Under the pieces are notes generated by a model. The model worked only from the letters and a program-made list of their open reading frames with translations. It was not told the DNA's origin and did not search any database. Shown here piece after piece: positions 35,283 through 43,979 of a DNA stretch of 64,000 bases. The position numbers and the translations under genes were made by a program. Position 1 is the stretch's first letter. Each line of letters opens with the position of its first letter. This DNA is from Flavobacterium lotistagni (GTDB taxonomy: Bacteria > Bacteroidota > Bacteroidia > Flavobacteriales > Flavobacteriaceae), in contig NZ_JAAJBU010000006.1 in NCBI RefSeq assembly GCF_011392125.1, forward strand, positions 115,232 through 179,231, read 5' to 3'.

Positions 35283-36305
35283 GTGAAGATACATGAAAAA
35301 TACATGAGACGCTGTTTAGCACTCGCCAAAAAAGGGTTTCCAGCCGCGATGCCCAATCCGTCAGTCGGTGCGGTAATCGTATGCGACGGAAAAATCATCG
35401 GCGAAGGATTTACCTCGGCCTATGGTGGCGCTCATGCGGAAGTTGGAGCAATTGCGGCTGTCAAAGACCAAAAATTACTTAAAAAATCCACACTTTATGT
35501 AAGTTTGGAACCTTGCAGTCATTTCGGAAAAACACCTCCTTGCTGTGACTTAATCATCAAACATCAGATTCCGAATGTCATTATTGGCGCCACCGACCCA
35601 AATCCGAAAGTGGCCGGCGAGGGCATTCAAAAAATTATCGCTGCTAATAGCACTGTAATTACGGGCGTTTTAGAGCAAGAGTGTATCGAAATCAACCGTC
35701 GGTTTTTTACTTTTCACAACGAAAAACGCCCTTACATTATTTTGAAATGGGCGCAAAGCAAAGACGGTTTTATAGCACCCAAGAGCAAAGAACAGCAAGC
35801 ACCACATTGGATTTCAAATGTTTATTCCCGACAGCTTACACACAAATGGAGAAGCGAAGAACAAGCTATCTTAGTCGGTGCGCAAACAGTTATCGATGAT
35901 AATCCGAAACTCAACGTGCGCGATTGGACAGGGCAAAACCCAATTAAAATTGTTTTAGACCCGTGCGGTCGGATTTCAAAAGAAAGTCATATATTTGGAG
36001 ATAGCTCTGAAACCTTTTTGCTCAATAATGAAGCGATAGATTTCACCCAAAATGTTGCCGAACAAATAGCTGGTTTCTTGTTCAAAAAAGGAATTCAATC
36101 GGTAATTATTGAAGGCGGAAGGCAAACCTTACAAACTTTTATCGATGCCAAAATCTGGGATGAAGCCCGGGTTTTTATCGGCCCAGAAAATTTGACTGAT
36201 GGTGTTCCAGCACCGATTTTAAAGGCAAAAGCAAATAGCCGCAGCCATATTATTGAAGACGAACTTTTAATTTACAAGCGTTATGATCAACACGATTATA
36301 TTTGA
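35283..36305 (+). CDS. ribD: Bifunctional riboflavin deaminase/reductase RibD
   Basis: This 340-aa enzyme performs the second (deaminase) and third (reductase) steps of riboflavin synthesis. The N-terminal deaminase carries the zinc and catalytic motifs HAEV and PCSHFGKTPPCC, and PNPSVGAVIV. The C-terminal reductase has RPYIILKWAQSKDGFI and the segment VIIEGGRQTLQTFID. I choose GTG at 35283 because it gives MKIHEKYMRRCLALAKKG, which aligns with other RibD N-termini; ATG 35304 (seven codons in) is the alternative favoured by the promoter position. Other riboflavin genes are not nearby. The end overlaps the next gene by 23 nt, a sign of translational coupling. Confidence 0.93.
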   Translation: MKIHEKYMRRCLALAKKGFPAAMPNPSVGAVIVCDGKIIGEGFTSAYGGAHAEVGAIAAVKDQKLLKKSTLYVSLEPCSHFGKTPPCCDLIIKHQIPNVIIGATDPNPKVAGEGIQKIIAANSTVITGVLEQECIEINRRFFTFHNEKRPYIILKWAQSKDGFIAPKSKEQQAPHWISNVYSRQLTHKWRSEEQAILVGAQTVIDDNPKLNVRDWTGQNPIKIVLDPCGRISKESHIFGDSSETFLLNNEAIDFTQNVAEQIAGFLFKKGIQSVIIEGGRQTLQTFIDAKIWDEARVFIGPENLTDGVPAPILKAKANSRSHIIEDELLIYKRYDQHDYI

Positions 36306-36885
36306 TTTTGGCGACATTTTCATCAATCTTGAAAAAGAAACCGCAGTTTCAGAATTCAAAAAGTTAGGCCTTGACGGCCCGAATGACGAACTAATCAAGA
36401 TGAACGATCTTTTTGAAAGAGGCAAAATCACAGAACTCGAGTTTATTCAAGGCTTTCAAAAATACATTCCAGAGGCTGATTTACTTGACATTCGCAAGGC
36501 TTGGAATTCTGTAATTGGTGAATTTCCGTTATACCGCTTAGAGTTTCTACAGATGCTTTCCAAAAAATACCGTTTGTTTTTACTGACCAACACTGATGCG
36601 ATCCACATCAGTCGTTTTGAACATATGGCGGGCATGTCGTTTTTCAGTGATTTTTACCAATGTTTCGAAAAAGTGTATTATTCTTTCGAGATGGGCATGC
36701 GCAAACCCGAACCGGAAATCTTCAATTACATTCTAAAAAAGCACGATCTTTCTCCGAAACGTACGCTATTCATAGACGACAAAAAGGAAAATACCGATGC
36801 CGCCGCCGCCTTGGGCATCCAAGTTTGGAACCTCAATGTAGGCCAAGAAGACGTGGTGGATCTTTTCCAAAAAAACATTCTTTAA
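36283..36885 (+). CDS. HAD family hydrolase
   Basis: This 200-aa protein has the HAD-like fold with a small helical cap. Motif I is IIFDFGDIF with nucleophile Asp8; the second Asp of the usual DxD is Gly10, as in the YihX-type branch that has DLGNV. Motif II is LFLLTNTD, motif III the Lys in GMRKPEPEIF, and motif IV LFIDDKKENTDAA. The substrate is probably a small phosphate ester but cannot be named. It overlaps ribD by 23 nt, so a link to riboflavin phosphate metabolism (the missing phosphatase step between RibD and RibE) is possible, but this is inference only. Confidence 0.88.
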   Translation: MINTIIFDFGDIFINLEKETAVSEFKKLGLDGPNDELIKMNDLFERGKITELEFIQGFQKYIPEADLLDIRKAWNSVIGEFPLYRLEFLQMLSKKYRLFLLTNTDAIHISRFEHMAGMSFFSDFYQCFEKVYYSFEMGMRKPEPEIFNYILKKHDLSPKRTLFIDDKKENTDAAAALGIQVWNLNVGQEDVVDLFQKNIL

Positions 36886-36888
36886 AAC

Positions 36889-37500
36889 TTGGAATTTAAA
36901 GATACTTACAAAACCATTGCCGCTGCTTCGGAGGAAATCCTTTATAAAGAAAAAAACAGCAAGTTTTTCGGTTACGCTTTTCCGCTTACCGATGAGCAAG
37001 AAGTGAAAACCTTCATTGAGCCGTTGCGCAAAAAACACTTCAACGCCGTTCATTTTTGCTACGCTTATCAAATTGGTACCGAGAAAATCAGTTTCCGGGC
37101 CAACGACGACGGCGAGCCCAGCAATAGCGCTGGAATGCCAATTTACGGACAAATCCAATCCAGCGAACTGACCAACATTCTAATTGTCATCGTACGATTT
37201 TTTGGCGGCACCAAACTCGGTGTCGGCGGATTAATTTCAGCCTACAGAACTGCCGCACAAATGGCCATTGAAGCCGCTATAATTATTGAAAAAACTGTTG
37301 ATGTTCACTACTTGGTTTCCTTTGACTACAAGAATATGAACAAAGTCATGCGGGTCATTAAGGAAAAAAACTTAGAAATTATTTCCCAGAAAATGAATGA
37401 AAGTTGTGAGATTGAAATTGCCACGCGAAAAAAAAATGCCGCGATAATTTGGGAGACATTCGAAAATTTGTTTGAAGTAGAAATTCAGGTAAAAAATTAA
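36889..37500 (+). CDS. YigZ/IMPACT family protein
   Basis: This 203-aa protein belongs to the UPF0029 (YigZ/IMPACT N-terminal) family. The family block is seen in SKFFGYAFPLTDEQEV, AVHFCYAYQIG, RANDDGEPSNSAGMPIYGQI and VIVRFFGGTKLGVGGLISAYRTAAQMAI. A second alpha/beta domain (DYKNMNKVMRVIKEKN) follows. The start is TTG at 36889, three nt past the HAD stop, with no ATG available before the conserved region. Its partner or substrate is unknown. The stop overlaps by 4 nt the stop of the convergent thioesterase gene. Confidence 0.9.
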   Translation: MEFKDTYKTIAAASEEILYKEKNSKFFGYAFPLTDEQEVKTFIEPLRKKHFNAVHFCYAYQIGTEKISFRANDDGEPSNSAGMPIYGQIQSSELTNILIVIVRFFGGTKLGVGGLISAYRTAAQMAIEAAIIIEKTVDVHYLVSFDYKNMNKVMRVIKEKNLEIISQKMNESCEIEIATRKKNAAIIWETFENLFEVEIQVKN

Positions 37501-37895
37501 TCGATTTCCATGACCTTTTTGATATAATCTGGCGGTAGCATCGGCCTACCGGTTTTCATGTCGACAAACACCAAAATAAAGTAAGCAGTTGTTAACAACT
37601 CATTTTGTTCGTTCCAGATTTCACAATCGAATTCAATCTTAACCGAGCTGTGCTTTTTGAAGACGGTTTTCACGGTCAACAAATCATCATAACGCGCAGG
37701 TTTTTTGTAGTTGAGTGTCATCGAAACAATCGGAAGTGCAACACCGCTTTCTTCAAGACTTTTATAAGAAACACCCCTATTTCTGAGCCATTCGACGCGG
37801 CCAATTTCAAAATAAGGAATATAACTACCGTGATAAACGACACCCATTTGGTCGGTTTCTGAATAACGCACACGCAACTGAATCTGATCTTCCAT
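37497..37895 (-). CDS. Acyl-CoA thioesterase, YbgC/4HBT hot-dog family
   Basis: This 132-aa protein has the hot-dog fold of 4-hydroxybenzoyl-CoA thioesterases. The motif RYSETDQMGVVYHGSYIPYFEIGRVEWLR contains the catalytic Asp in TDQMG. The other strands (VSMTLNYKKPARYDDLLTVKTVF, SVKIEFDCEIWN, TAYFILVFVDMKTGRP) follow in order. Length is normal. The natural substrate, usually an acyl-CoA or acyl carrier protein, cannot be told. It diverges from dnaA across about 200 bp of AT-rich DNA. Confidence 0.92.
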   Translation of the reverse strand: MEDQIQLRVRYSETDQMGVVYHGSYIPYFEIGRVEWLRNRGVSYKSLEESGVALPIVSMTLNYKKPARYDDLLTVKTVFKKHSSVKIEFDCEIWNEQNELLTTAYFILVFVDMKTGRPMLPPDYIKKVMEID

Positions 37896-38097
37896 GAAAT
37901 GATTTTTTGGAGTTTTTGACCTAACTTGAGCAGGGTTAAAAAAGCGTCTTACGACAATATTTTTAATTAATCAACCCTAATTTTATTTTTTTTTAACGAT
38001 TTTTGTTCACATATTTGTTACCCCAAAAAGTGAGGGTAAATCGCCTGATTTCCTTTGTAAGATAACCTTTAATAAAAATACAAATTTACTAAATAAT

Positions 38098-39525
38098 ATG
38101 AGCAAAACTGCGCAATCAGTATGGGAAAATTGTCTGTCATTCATAAAAGACAATATCCAGGATCAGGCTTACAAAACCTGGTTTGAACCGATTAAGTCTG
38201 TTGAGCTTACCGACAATGCACTTTACATTCAAGTGCCGAGTAAATTTTTCTACGAATGGCTGGAAGAGCATTACGTAAAATTGTTAAAAGTTGCCCTAAC
38301 CAAAGAACTCGGAAAAAATGCCAAATTGCTCTATAAAATTAAAATGGAGAACACTTATGGCAACAAACAACCGTTCACTGAGCAATTGCCAAGTGCACAC
38401 CGCAGTTCAATGAAACCTCAGGAAGTCGATGCCCCATTCAAGAACTTAAGTCCTGAGCTTAAAAATCCTTTTGTGATTCCGGGCATCAGAAACCTGAAAA
38501 TAGAGTCGCAACTGAATGCCAATTATAGTTTTGAGAATTTTCTTGAAGGCGATTCTAACCGCTTGGCTCGTTCGGCTGGTATGGCCGTGGCGAACAAACC
38601 CGGCGGTACTTCTTTCAACCCGCTGCTGATTTTTGGCGGTGTCGGTTTAGGAAAAACCCATTTGGCCCATGCCATTGGCGTTGAAATCAAAGACAAATAT
38701 CCAGAAAAAACCGTATTGTATATTTCTGCGGAAATTTTCACCCAACAATACATCGATTCGGTTAAGAAAAACAACCGCAACGACTTCATCCATTTTTACC
38801 AATTGATTGATGTGCTCATCATTGATGACGTTCAATTCTTATCTGGTAAATCAGGAACGCAAGATGTGTTTTTCCATATCTTCAACTACCTACACCAAAA
38901 CGGCAAACAAGTCATCCTGACTTCAGACAAAGCGCCGGTGGATATGCAAGATATAGAACAAAGATTACTCTCGCGTTTCAAATGGGGGCTTTCTGCTGAG
39001 TTGCATCAACCCGATTACGAAACCAGAATTTCCATCTTAAAAAATATCTTGTACCGCGACGGTGTAGATATGCCTGAGGAAATCATCGAATATGTCGCCC
39101 GCAACATCAAATCGAATGTGCGTGAACTTGAAGGAGCTATTATCTCGTTAATCGCTCAGTCTTCTTTCAACAAAAAAGAAGTGACGATTGAACTGGCCAA
39201 GCATGTGGTAGAGAAATTCGTGAAGAACGTCAAACGCGAAATCTCCATCGAATACATCCAGAAAACAGTTTCGGATTATTTCCAACTCGATATCGAAGTG
39301 CTGCAATCCAAAACCAGAAAAAGACATGTGGTTCAGGCACGCCAACTGGCTATGTTCTTCGCCAAGAAGTTCACCAAAGCTTCATTGGCCAACATCGGAT
39401 CACAAATTGGAGACCGCGACCACGCTACTGTGTTGCACGCATGCAAAACCGTAGACAACTTAGTAGCTACTGACAAGCAATTCAAGAAATTTGTGGAAGA
39501 CATCCATAAAAAATTATCACTCTAA
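38098..39525 (+). CDS. dnaA: Chromosomal replication initiator protein DnaA
   Basis: This 475-aa AAA+ initiator binds DnaA boxes and melts the origin. Domain I is at the N-terminus (SVWENCLSFIKDNIQDQAYKTWFEPIKSVE), followed by a linker and then the AAA+ domain with Walker A (FGGVGLGKTHLAHAIG), Walker B (VLIIDDVQFLSGK) and an arginine-finger region (DIEQRLLSRFKWGL). The C-terminal DNA-binding domain has the signature IGDRDHATVLHACKTV. A near-match to a promoter -7 element (CATATTTG, 38010-38017) and an AT-rich leader precede it. It is followed one base later by the phosphatase gene. Confidence 0.98.
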   Translation: MSKTAQSVWENCLSFIKDNIQDQAYKTWFEPIKSVELTDNALYIQVPSKFFYEWLEEHYVKLLKVALTKELGKNAKLLYKIKMENTYGNKQPFTEQLPSAHRSSMKPQEVDAPFKNLSPELKNPFVIPGIRNLKIESQLNANYSFENFLEGDSNRLARSAGMAVANKPGGTSFNPLLIFGGVGLGKTHLAHAIGVEIKDKYPEKTVLYISAEIFTQQYIDSVKKNNRNDFIHFYQLIDVLIIDDVQFLSGKSGTQDVFFHIFNYLHQNGKQVILTSDKAPVDMQDIEQRLLSRFKWGLSAELHQPDYETRISILKNILYRDGVDMPEEIIEYVARNIKSNVRELEGAIISLIAQSSFNKKEVTIELAKHVVEKFVKNVKREISIEYIQKTVSDYFQLDIEVLQSKTRKRHVVQARQLAMFFAKKFTKASLANIGSQIGDRDHATVLHACKTVDNLVATDKQFKKFVEDIHKKLSL

Positions 39526-39526
39526 A

Positions 39527-39994
39527 ATGCCTGTAAATATTTTAATGGTCTGCCTGGGCAACATCTGTAGATCGCCTTTGGCAGAAGGACTATTGGCATC
39601 CAAATTACCCAAAGACACTTTTTTCGTCGATTCGGCCGGCACCGGGCATTGGCACATTGGCAAAAAACCCGATGACCGATCGATTGCCGTAGCCAGAAAA
39701 AACGGGCTCGACATTTCCAATCAAAGAGGAAAGCAGTTCACTACAGAAGACTTTGACCGTTACGACTATATCTATGTCATGGACCACACCAATTATAACG
39801 ACGTGCTGGCGATGGCAAAAAATGACGCTCAAAAAAGCAAGGTCAAAATGATTCTCAACGAGTTGTTCCCCGGGGAAAATGTCGACGTACCTGATCCGTA
39901 TTATGGTTCGCAGTTTGGTTTTGACAGTGTGTATGAAATGCTCGACGAAACCTGCGACATCATAGCCAAAAAACTGATTGAGAAACACAGTTGA
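39527..39994 (+). CDS. Low molecular weight protein-tyrosine phosphatase
   Basis: This 155-aa enzyme belongs to the low molecular weight phosphotyrosine phosphatase family. The P-loop is VCLGNICRSPLAEG (nucleophile Cys9, Arg15) and the general acid Asp is in DVPDPYYG. The ATG at 39527 lies one base past the dnaA stop; an in-frame ATG inside dnaA would add 12 unrelated residues. Possible targets are tyrosine-phosphorylated proteins such as polysaccharide export kinases, none of which is nearby. Co-transcription with dnaA and the next gene is likely from the spacing. Confidence 0.94.
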   Translation: MPVNILMVCLGNICRSPLAEGLLASKLPKDTFFVDSAGTGHWHIGKKPDDRSIAVARKNGLDISNQRGKQFTTEDFDRYDYIYVMDHTNYNDVLAMAKNDAQKSKVKMILNELFPGENVDVPDPYYGSQFGFDSVYEMLDETCDIIAKKLIEKHS

Positions 39995-39998
39995 AGCC

Positions 39999-40712
39999 AT
40001 GAAACCACTAGGAAAGCTTTATCTGATTCCTGTTACCTTAGGCGATAACGATCCCACGGAAGTGCTACCTGCGACCATCAAGCGAACCATCGCTTTTATT
40101 GACGATTATATTGTCGAGAATGAGAAGACCGCTCGCAAATACATCAAAAGTATTTGTCCCGAAAAAGTGCAGGCAACTTTGAGACTGAGCACGTTAAATA
40201 AACACACCGATAGCCGTGAGCACATCGCTATGTTACAACCTTGTCTGGAAGGCAAAAATGTTGGTGTGATGAGTGAATCCGGTTGTCCGGGCGTGGCCGA
40301 TCCCGGTGCAGCGATTGTAAAAATTGCTCATGCAAAAGGAATTCAGGTGGTGCCGCTGGTTGGTCCGTCTTCTATTCTATTGGCTTTGATGAGTTCGGGT
40401 ATGAACGGTCAGAGTTTCGCTTTCAACGGCTATTTGCCCATCGATAAATCTGAAAAAAAATCGGCCTTGAAATATTTCGAAAAACTGTCAACTGATAAAA
40501 ACCAGTCGCAGATTTTCATTGAAACACCCTATCGCAACAATAAACTTCTCGAAGACTTAGTACAAATGTTGCAGCCCCAAACTTTACTTTGTATCGCCAC
40601 AGACATCACTCTTCCAAGCGAATATATTAAAACGTTAAGCATTCAGCAATGGAAGAAAACCAGCGTTGATTTACACAACCGCCCTACCATTTTTATTCTG
40701 CATAAATTTTAA
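39999..40712 (+). CDS. RsmI-like SAM-dependent methyltransferase
   Basis: This 237-aa protein has the tetrapyrrole methylase/RsmI fold (GKLYLIPVTLGD, GVMSESGCPGVADPGAAIVKIAHAKGIQVVPLVGPSSILLALMSSGMNGQSFAFNGYLP). RsmI proteins methylate the 2'-O of C1402 in 16S rRNA and are about 280 aa long. Here the usual PIGN loop reads VTLGDND and the C-terminal part is short, so it is probably the Bacteroidota paralogue of unproven function. It starts 4 nt after the phosphatase gene, in the likely dnaA operon. Confidence 0.83.
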   Translation: MKPLGKLYLIPVTLGDNDPTEVLPATIKRTIAFIDDYIVENEKTARKYIKSICPEKVQATLRLSTLNKHTDSREHIAMLQPCLEGKNVGVMSESGCPGVADPGAAIVKIAHAKGIQVVPLVGPSSILLALMSSGMNGQSFAFNGYLPIDKSEKKSALKYFEKLSTDKNQSQIFIETPYRNNKLLEDLVQMLQPQTLLCIATDITLPSEYIKTLSIQQWKKTSVDLHNRPTIFILHKF

Positions 40713-40735
40713 GACGCAAAAAAATCTGAAAAGGT

Positions 40736-41371
40736 TTATTTAATCTTCGGGTTGTTGTCGGCAATGATGCCACTAGTTTCATAACCTGCAAAATCGCGCA
40801 TGTAACTTCGGACTGAAGTACCGTATTGGTCTTTGCACTTTCGTTGTCCGTTACTGTTTAGGAAGCGTTTCACCGAACCAGCTCCGCCCAAATGAGCCGC
40901 AGCTAGAATTCCGGATTCTGTGACTTTAATTCCCGAAATGACTTGCCCGGAAAACTTCTGAATCTCGTCTTGAAGTTCCCATTTATTCTTAGATAACAAG
41001 GCCACAAAGGCTTTCTCCTGCAATTTCGGATTCTTCAAAAAAGCCACACTGTCGTGAATTCCGATAGACGCCAAGGTTTCAGCACCGAACTGGTACTTGC
41101 CCATGTATCCGAGTGTATTGACTTTGTGATACTGACCCTGCGATTCTTTAAAAGCAACGGCTTCCTTGAAACCAATAAAAAACTTACCGGTAAAAGGAAC
41201 TTGATTTTGGGTATAATCTGAAGGATTTTGAGAAGGTAAGAGATAGGTCATCTCTTGTGATTTGGAAGTGAAAACTTCACTTTGATGTGATAAGGCTGAC
41301 GGCGAAAAACCGGAGCTCAAATAGGTAATGATAAAACTTAAACTACTATAAAATATCCATTTTTTGTGCAT
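40736..41371 (-). CDS. Secreted lysozyme-like protein, possible peptidoglycan hydrolase
   Basis: This 211-aa protein has an N-terminal signal or anchor segment (MHKKWIFYSSLSFIITYLSSGF), which favours the ATG at 41371 over one nine codons upstream. The core AVAFKESQGQYHKVNTLGYMGKYQFGAETLASIG resembles the lysozyme-like/SLT fold, with Glu in KESQG as possible catalytic acid and GKYQFG after it; HLGGAGSVKRFLNS and the ending RDFAGYE also fit. The neighbours upstream (mltG, dapF) are peptidoglycan genes, which supports cell-wall cleavage. The family assignment is moderate; it could be a catalytically idle relative. Confidence 0.6.
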   Translation of the reverse strand: MHKKWIFYSSLSFIITYLSSGFSPSALSHQSEVFTSKSQEMTYLLPSQNPSDYTQNQVPFTGKFFIGFKEAVAFKESQGQYHKVNTLGYMGKYQFGAETLASIGIHDSVAFLKNPKLQEKAFVALLSKNKWELQDEIQKFSGQVISGIKVTESGILAAAHLGGAGSVKRFLNSNGQRKCKDQYGTSVRSYMRDFAGYETSGIIADNNPKIK

Positions 41372-41469
41372 ACATTGGTTTTCTTTCCAGTCTGTCACCC
41401 CGAAAAATTTCTGCGCGACAAATGTACGGCAAAAAATAGAAAACTGACTATCAATCAGTTAAAGTTTTT

Positions 41470-42384
41470 CTAAAAATAAAGGTAATGGAATTTCAAATCG
41501 CCGCGCCCATTGATTTCAAAGGTCGGAGCCGGAATCTTAATCGTGTTGAAAAGTGCAAAAATCGTCTTTAAAACGTGAGATTTAGTTTTAATTTTTGTCA
41601 GATCAGCGTCAAAACTCAGATAAAATTGTCGGTATCTTTCCACATCTGAAACTGAAATTTCATCGTCAGGTGGATCATTTCCGGTAATCATTCCTTCGGC
41701 TCCATAACCCAAAGCCACATTGAACCATTGCGGAATTTTACCTTTTTTGAAAAACGAATGAACATTCGCCGAGAGCCAATAAGTTTGTCCGTTATAATCT
41801 TTAAGAATCTGTTCGTTGAGCGATTTCCCCAATACTTCCGGACGCTGTGGCGCATATTGCGTTTGATGGAACGAAAATTTGGGAACAATCCGCTGCTCTT
41901 TCCAAGCGAGTTGTTGCGAGACAAATAAAGCAGTTCCGGTAACATTAGCTGCCACATCGCCTAAAGACGCGCCCCAATTAGAGGAATAACCATCCATTAC
42001 CTCAACCACTGACATAAAAGCTAAACCAAGCGTAGCACCGTAAATTAATTGGTTCTTTTCGCTCACGCCACTCCAAGCTAAAGTTTGTTGTCCGAAACTT
42101 CCCAAATGATAACAACTCAGCACATGACCCGCTTTGTCCATTTGTAACCATTCTGAATTGTCGTTGATCCAGTGGAAATTCGAGCGCGGATAATCGGCAT
42201 ACCAAATTTGGTTCAAACCCACCAAAACCACCGACGAAAATGCAGCTTCTGAAATAATAACGGTATTTCTTCTTTTGATATCTAAAGTGTCTGACGGCTT
42301 TAGAAAACCATCCAACTTACCTTGACCGACGGTAGAGGCAAAAATAAAAAAACAACCAAAAACTAAAATCTGCCGAATCTGCAA
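41470..42384 (-). CDS. DUF2279 domain protein, YfiM-like
   Basis: This 304-aa protein has a signal peptide (MQIRQILVFGCFFIFASTVGQ) and a hydrophobic middle part (AFSSVVLVGLNQIWYADYPRSNFHW, QLIYGATLGLAFMSVVEVMDGYSSNWGASLGDVAANVTG). The motif YSSNWGASLGDVAAN is typical of DUF2279/YfiM lipoprotein-like families of unknown function, and several aromatic strands in the C-terminal half suggest outer-membrane association. It lies 3 nt downstream of mltG and is probably co-transcribed with it. Confidence 0.78.
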   Translation of the reverse strand: MQIRQILVFGCFFIFASTVGQGKLDGFLKPSDTLDIKRRNTVIISEAAFSSVVLVGLNQIWYADYPRSNFHWINDNSEWLQMDKAGHVLSCYHLGSFGQQTLAWSGVSEKNQLIYGATLGLAFMSVVEVMDGYSSNWGASLGDVAANVTGTALFVSQQLAWKEQRIVPKFSFHQTQYAPQRPEVLGKSLNEQILKDYNGQTYWLSANVHSFFKKGKIPQWFNVALGYGAEGMITGNDPPDDEISVSDVERYRQFYLSFDADLTKIKTKSHVLKTIFALFNTIKIPAPTFEINGRGDLKFHYLYF

Positions 42385-42387
42385 AAC

Positions 42388-43431
42388 CTATCGCTTTATG
42401 CCTTGGCTAGAAATCCAGGCTACGTATTTCAGTCGATTGCCTTCGTGCTGCGCCGGAGTGACCGCAAACTCATGGTAACCAAAACGTGTTACGCTGGCAC
42501 AGAAATAAATAAAATTGTGCTGCTCTGGGTTGAGCACCGCATCGAGAGCCGTGATGTCGGGCATTGCGATTGGTCCGGGCGGCAAACCGGCATACATATA
42601 GGTATTGTAAGCTGAAGGGGTAGCCAAATCTTTATTGAGTACACGCTTGATCACTTTATTGAAGTCATTGTCTTGTAACTTGACTGCGTAAATCACCGTC
42701 GGGTCAGCTTCGAGTTTCATGCCTTTAGCCAAGCGGTTTAGGTAAACACCGGCCACTTTTGGGCGCTCGTCAGTTTTGACCGTTTCCTTGTGAACAATCG
42801 AAGCCAATATCGATACCTGAATCGGTGTCAAATTGAGTTTCTTGGCCTTTTCCAGACGCTCATCTGTCCAGAATTTGTGGTATTCCTTGAGCATCTTATT
42901 GCGGAATTTCTCAGCAGAAGTATTCCAAAAAAACTCATACGAATTCGGCACAAACATCGCCAACACATTCTCTTTGGTGAAGCCGTTTTCCTGTAAAAAT
43001 TTATCATCGGTAAAAGACTTCAGCAAACTCAAACTATCAGCTTCTATTTGACTGGCAATTCTTCCGGCAAAATTCTCCAATCTTTCCTGATTATTAAACG
43101 CAATATTCACCGGCACATTCTGGCGCAAGGCATTGACAATCTCGTTGCTGTTCATTCCTTTTTTGAGTAAAAACCTACCCGCTTTTTCTTGTCTTGAAGG
43201 ATAATCTTTCTTTTCGGCCACTTTTTCAAAACGGTCCATGTCTTTTACATAAGCGGCCATAATTGTCTTGACTTGATCGTAATCAGAATCGGTCGGGATT
43301 TCGACGTAGACTTGCTCGGTCTGGAAATTGGTATTGCTGGCAAAGATAGCGCGGTACAAAAGGTAACCGTAAATCATTAATCCTGTGATGACAACTACAG
43401 AAATGATGGCGGCGATTTTTTTCAGGTTCAA
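42388..43431 (-). CDS. mltG: Endolytic transglycosylase MltG
   Basis: This 347-aa inner-membrane enzyme cuts nascent peptidoglycan strands and so sets glycan length. It has an N-terminal TM (AIISVVVITGLMIYGYLLYRAIF), a LysM-like part (LKKGMNSNEIVNALRQNVPVNIAF) and the YceG catalytic domain with Glu216 in ASIVHKETVKTDERPKVAGVYLNRL, followed by LEADPTVIYA and NTYMYAGLPPGPIAMP. Family and length agree. It sits in the run dapF, GNAT, mltG, DUF2279, lysozyme-like, which suggests a cell-wall gene group. Confidence 0.95.
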   Translation of the reverse strand: MNLKKIAAIISVVVITGLMIYGYLLYRAIFASNTNFQTEQVYVEIPTDSDYDQVKTIMAAYVKDMDRFEKVAEKKDYPSRQEKAGRFLLKKGMNSNEIVNALRQNVPVNIAFNNQERLENFAGRIASQIEADSLSLLKSFTDDKFLQENGFTKENVLAMFVPNSYEFFWNTSAEKFRNKMLKEYHKFWTDERLEKAKKLNLTPIQVSILASIVHKETVKTDERPKVAGVYLNRLAKGMKLEADPTVIYAVKLQDNDFNKVIKRVLNKDLATPSAYNTYMYAGLPPGPIAMPDITALDAVLNPEQHNFIYFCASVTRFGYHEFAVTPAQHEGNRLKYVAWISSQGIKR

Positions 43432-43442
43432 AGTGCGGAATT

Positions 43443-43979
43443 TTAAAGTTGATGATGATTGATGAGTTGGAACATTTCCTCGTCTTGGTATTGACCTTCA
43501 ACGAGATTCCATTGTTTTTTTGTTCCTATTTTTTGAAATCCAAAAGTAGTAAAAAGATGCAAACTCGGTTGGTTCTGTGAATGAATATTTGCGTAGAGTT
43601 GGTGCAGGTTTAATTTCCTAAACGCGTATTGAATAAGCAAGCCTAACGCTTCCTTGCCGATGCCAACATTTCGATTTTCAGGATCATGGACCAGTATGCC
43701 TACTCCGGCGCGTGCGTTTTTAGGGTCGAAATCAAACAAATCGATTAGACCTACAGGTTGCCGTTGCCCGTTTTTACCTATGGCCAACCGCAATTGCTTG
43801 GCTTCAAAAATATCCTGATGCGCGTTTTTTAGGTATTGCCGAATCAGGAACTTGCTATACGGCGTACTGGTATTACTGACTTCCCAAATGGATTCGTCGT
43901 TCTCAATTAGATAAAGAAATTCTAAATCTTCGGGTTCGAGTGCCCGCAAATGAACCGATTCGCCTCTTAAAGTCAACAT
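43443..43979 (-). CDS. GNAT family N-acetyltransferase
   Basis: This 178-aa protein is of the RimJ/RimL-type GNAT class. The N-terminal LRGESVHLRALEPEDLEFLYLIEND, the acetyl-CoA site GVGILVHDPENRNVGIGKEALGLLIQYAF and the C-terminal NLHQLYANIHSQNQPSLHLFTTFGFQKIGTKKQWNL give the fold in full. Substrate unknown. The start overlaps dapF by 7 nt and the stop lies 11 nt from mltG, so it is probably part of the same transcript. Confidence 0.9.
   Translation of the reverse strand: MLTLRGESVHLRALEPEDLEFLYLIENDESIWEVSNTSTPYSKFLIRQYLKNAHQDIFEAKQLRLAIGKNGQRQPVGLIDLFDFDPKNARAGVGILVHDPENRNVGIGKEALGLLIQYAFRKLNLHQLYANIHSQNQPSLHLFTTFGFQKIGTKKQWNLVEGQYQDEEMFQLINHHQL

Noticed and set aside
37896..38097. Possible replication origin next to dnaA
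   Set aside because: Only one weak DnaA-box-like site (TTGTTCACA at 38003, one mismatch) is seen, with no cluster, so I cannot support an origin here.
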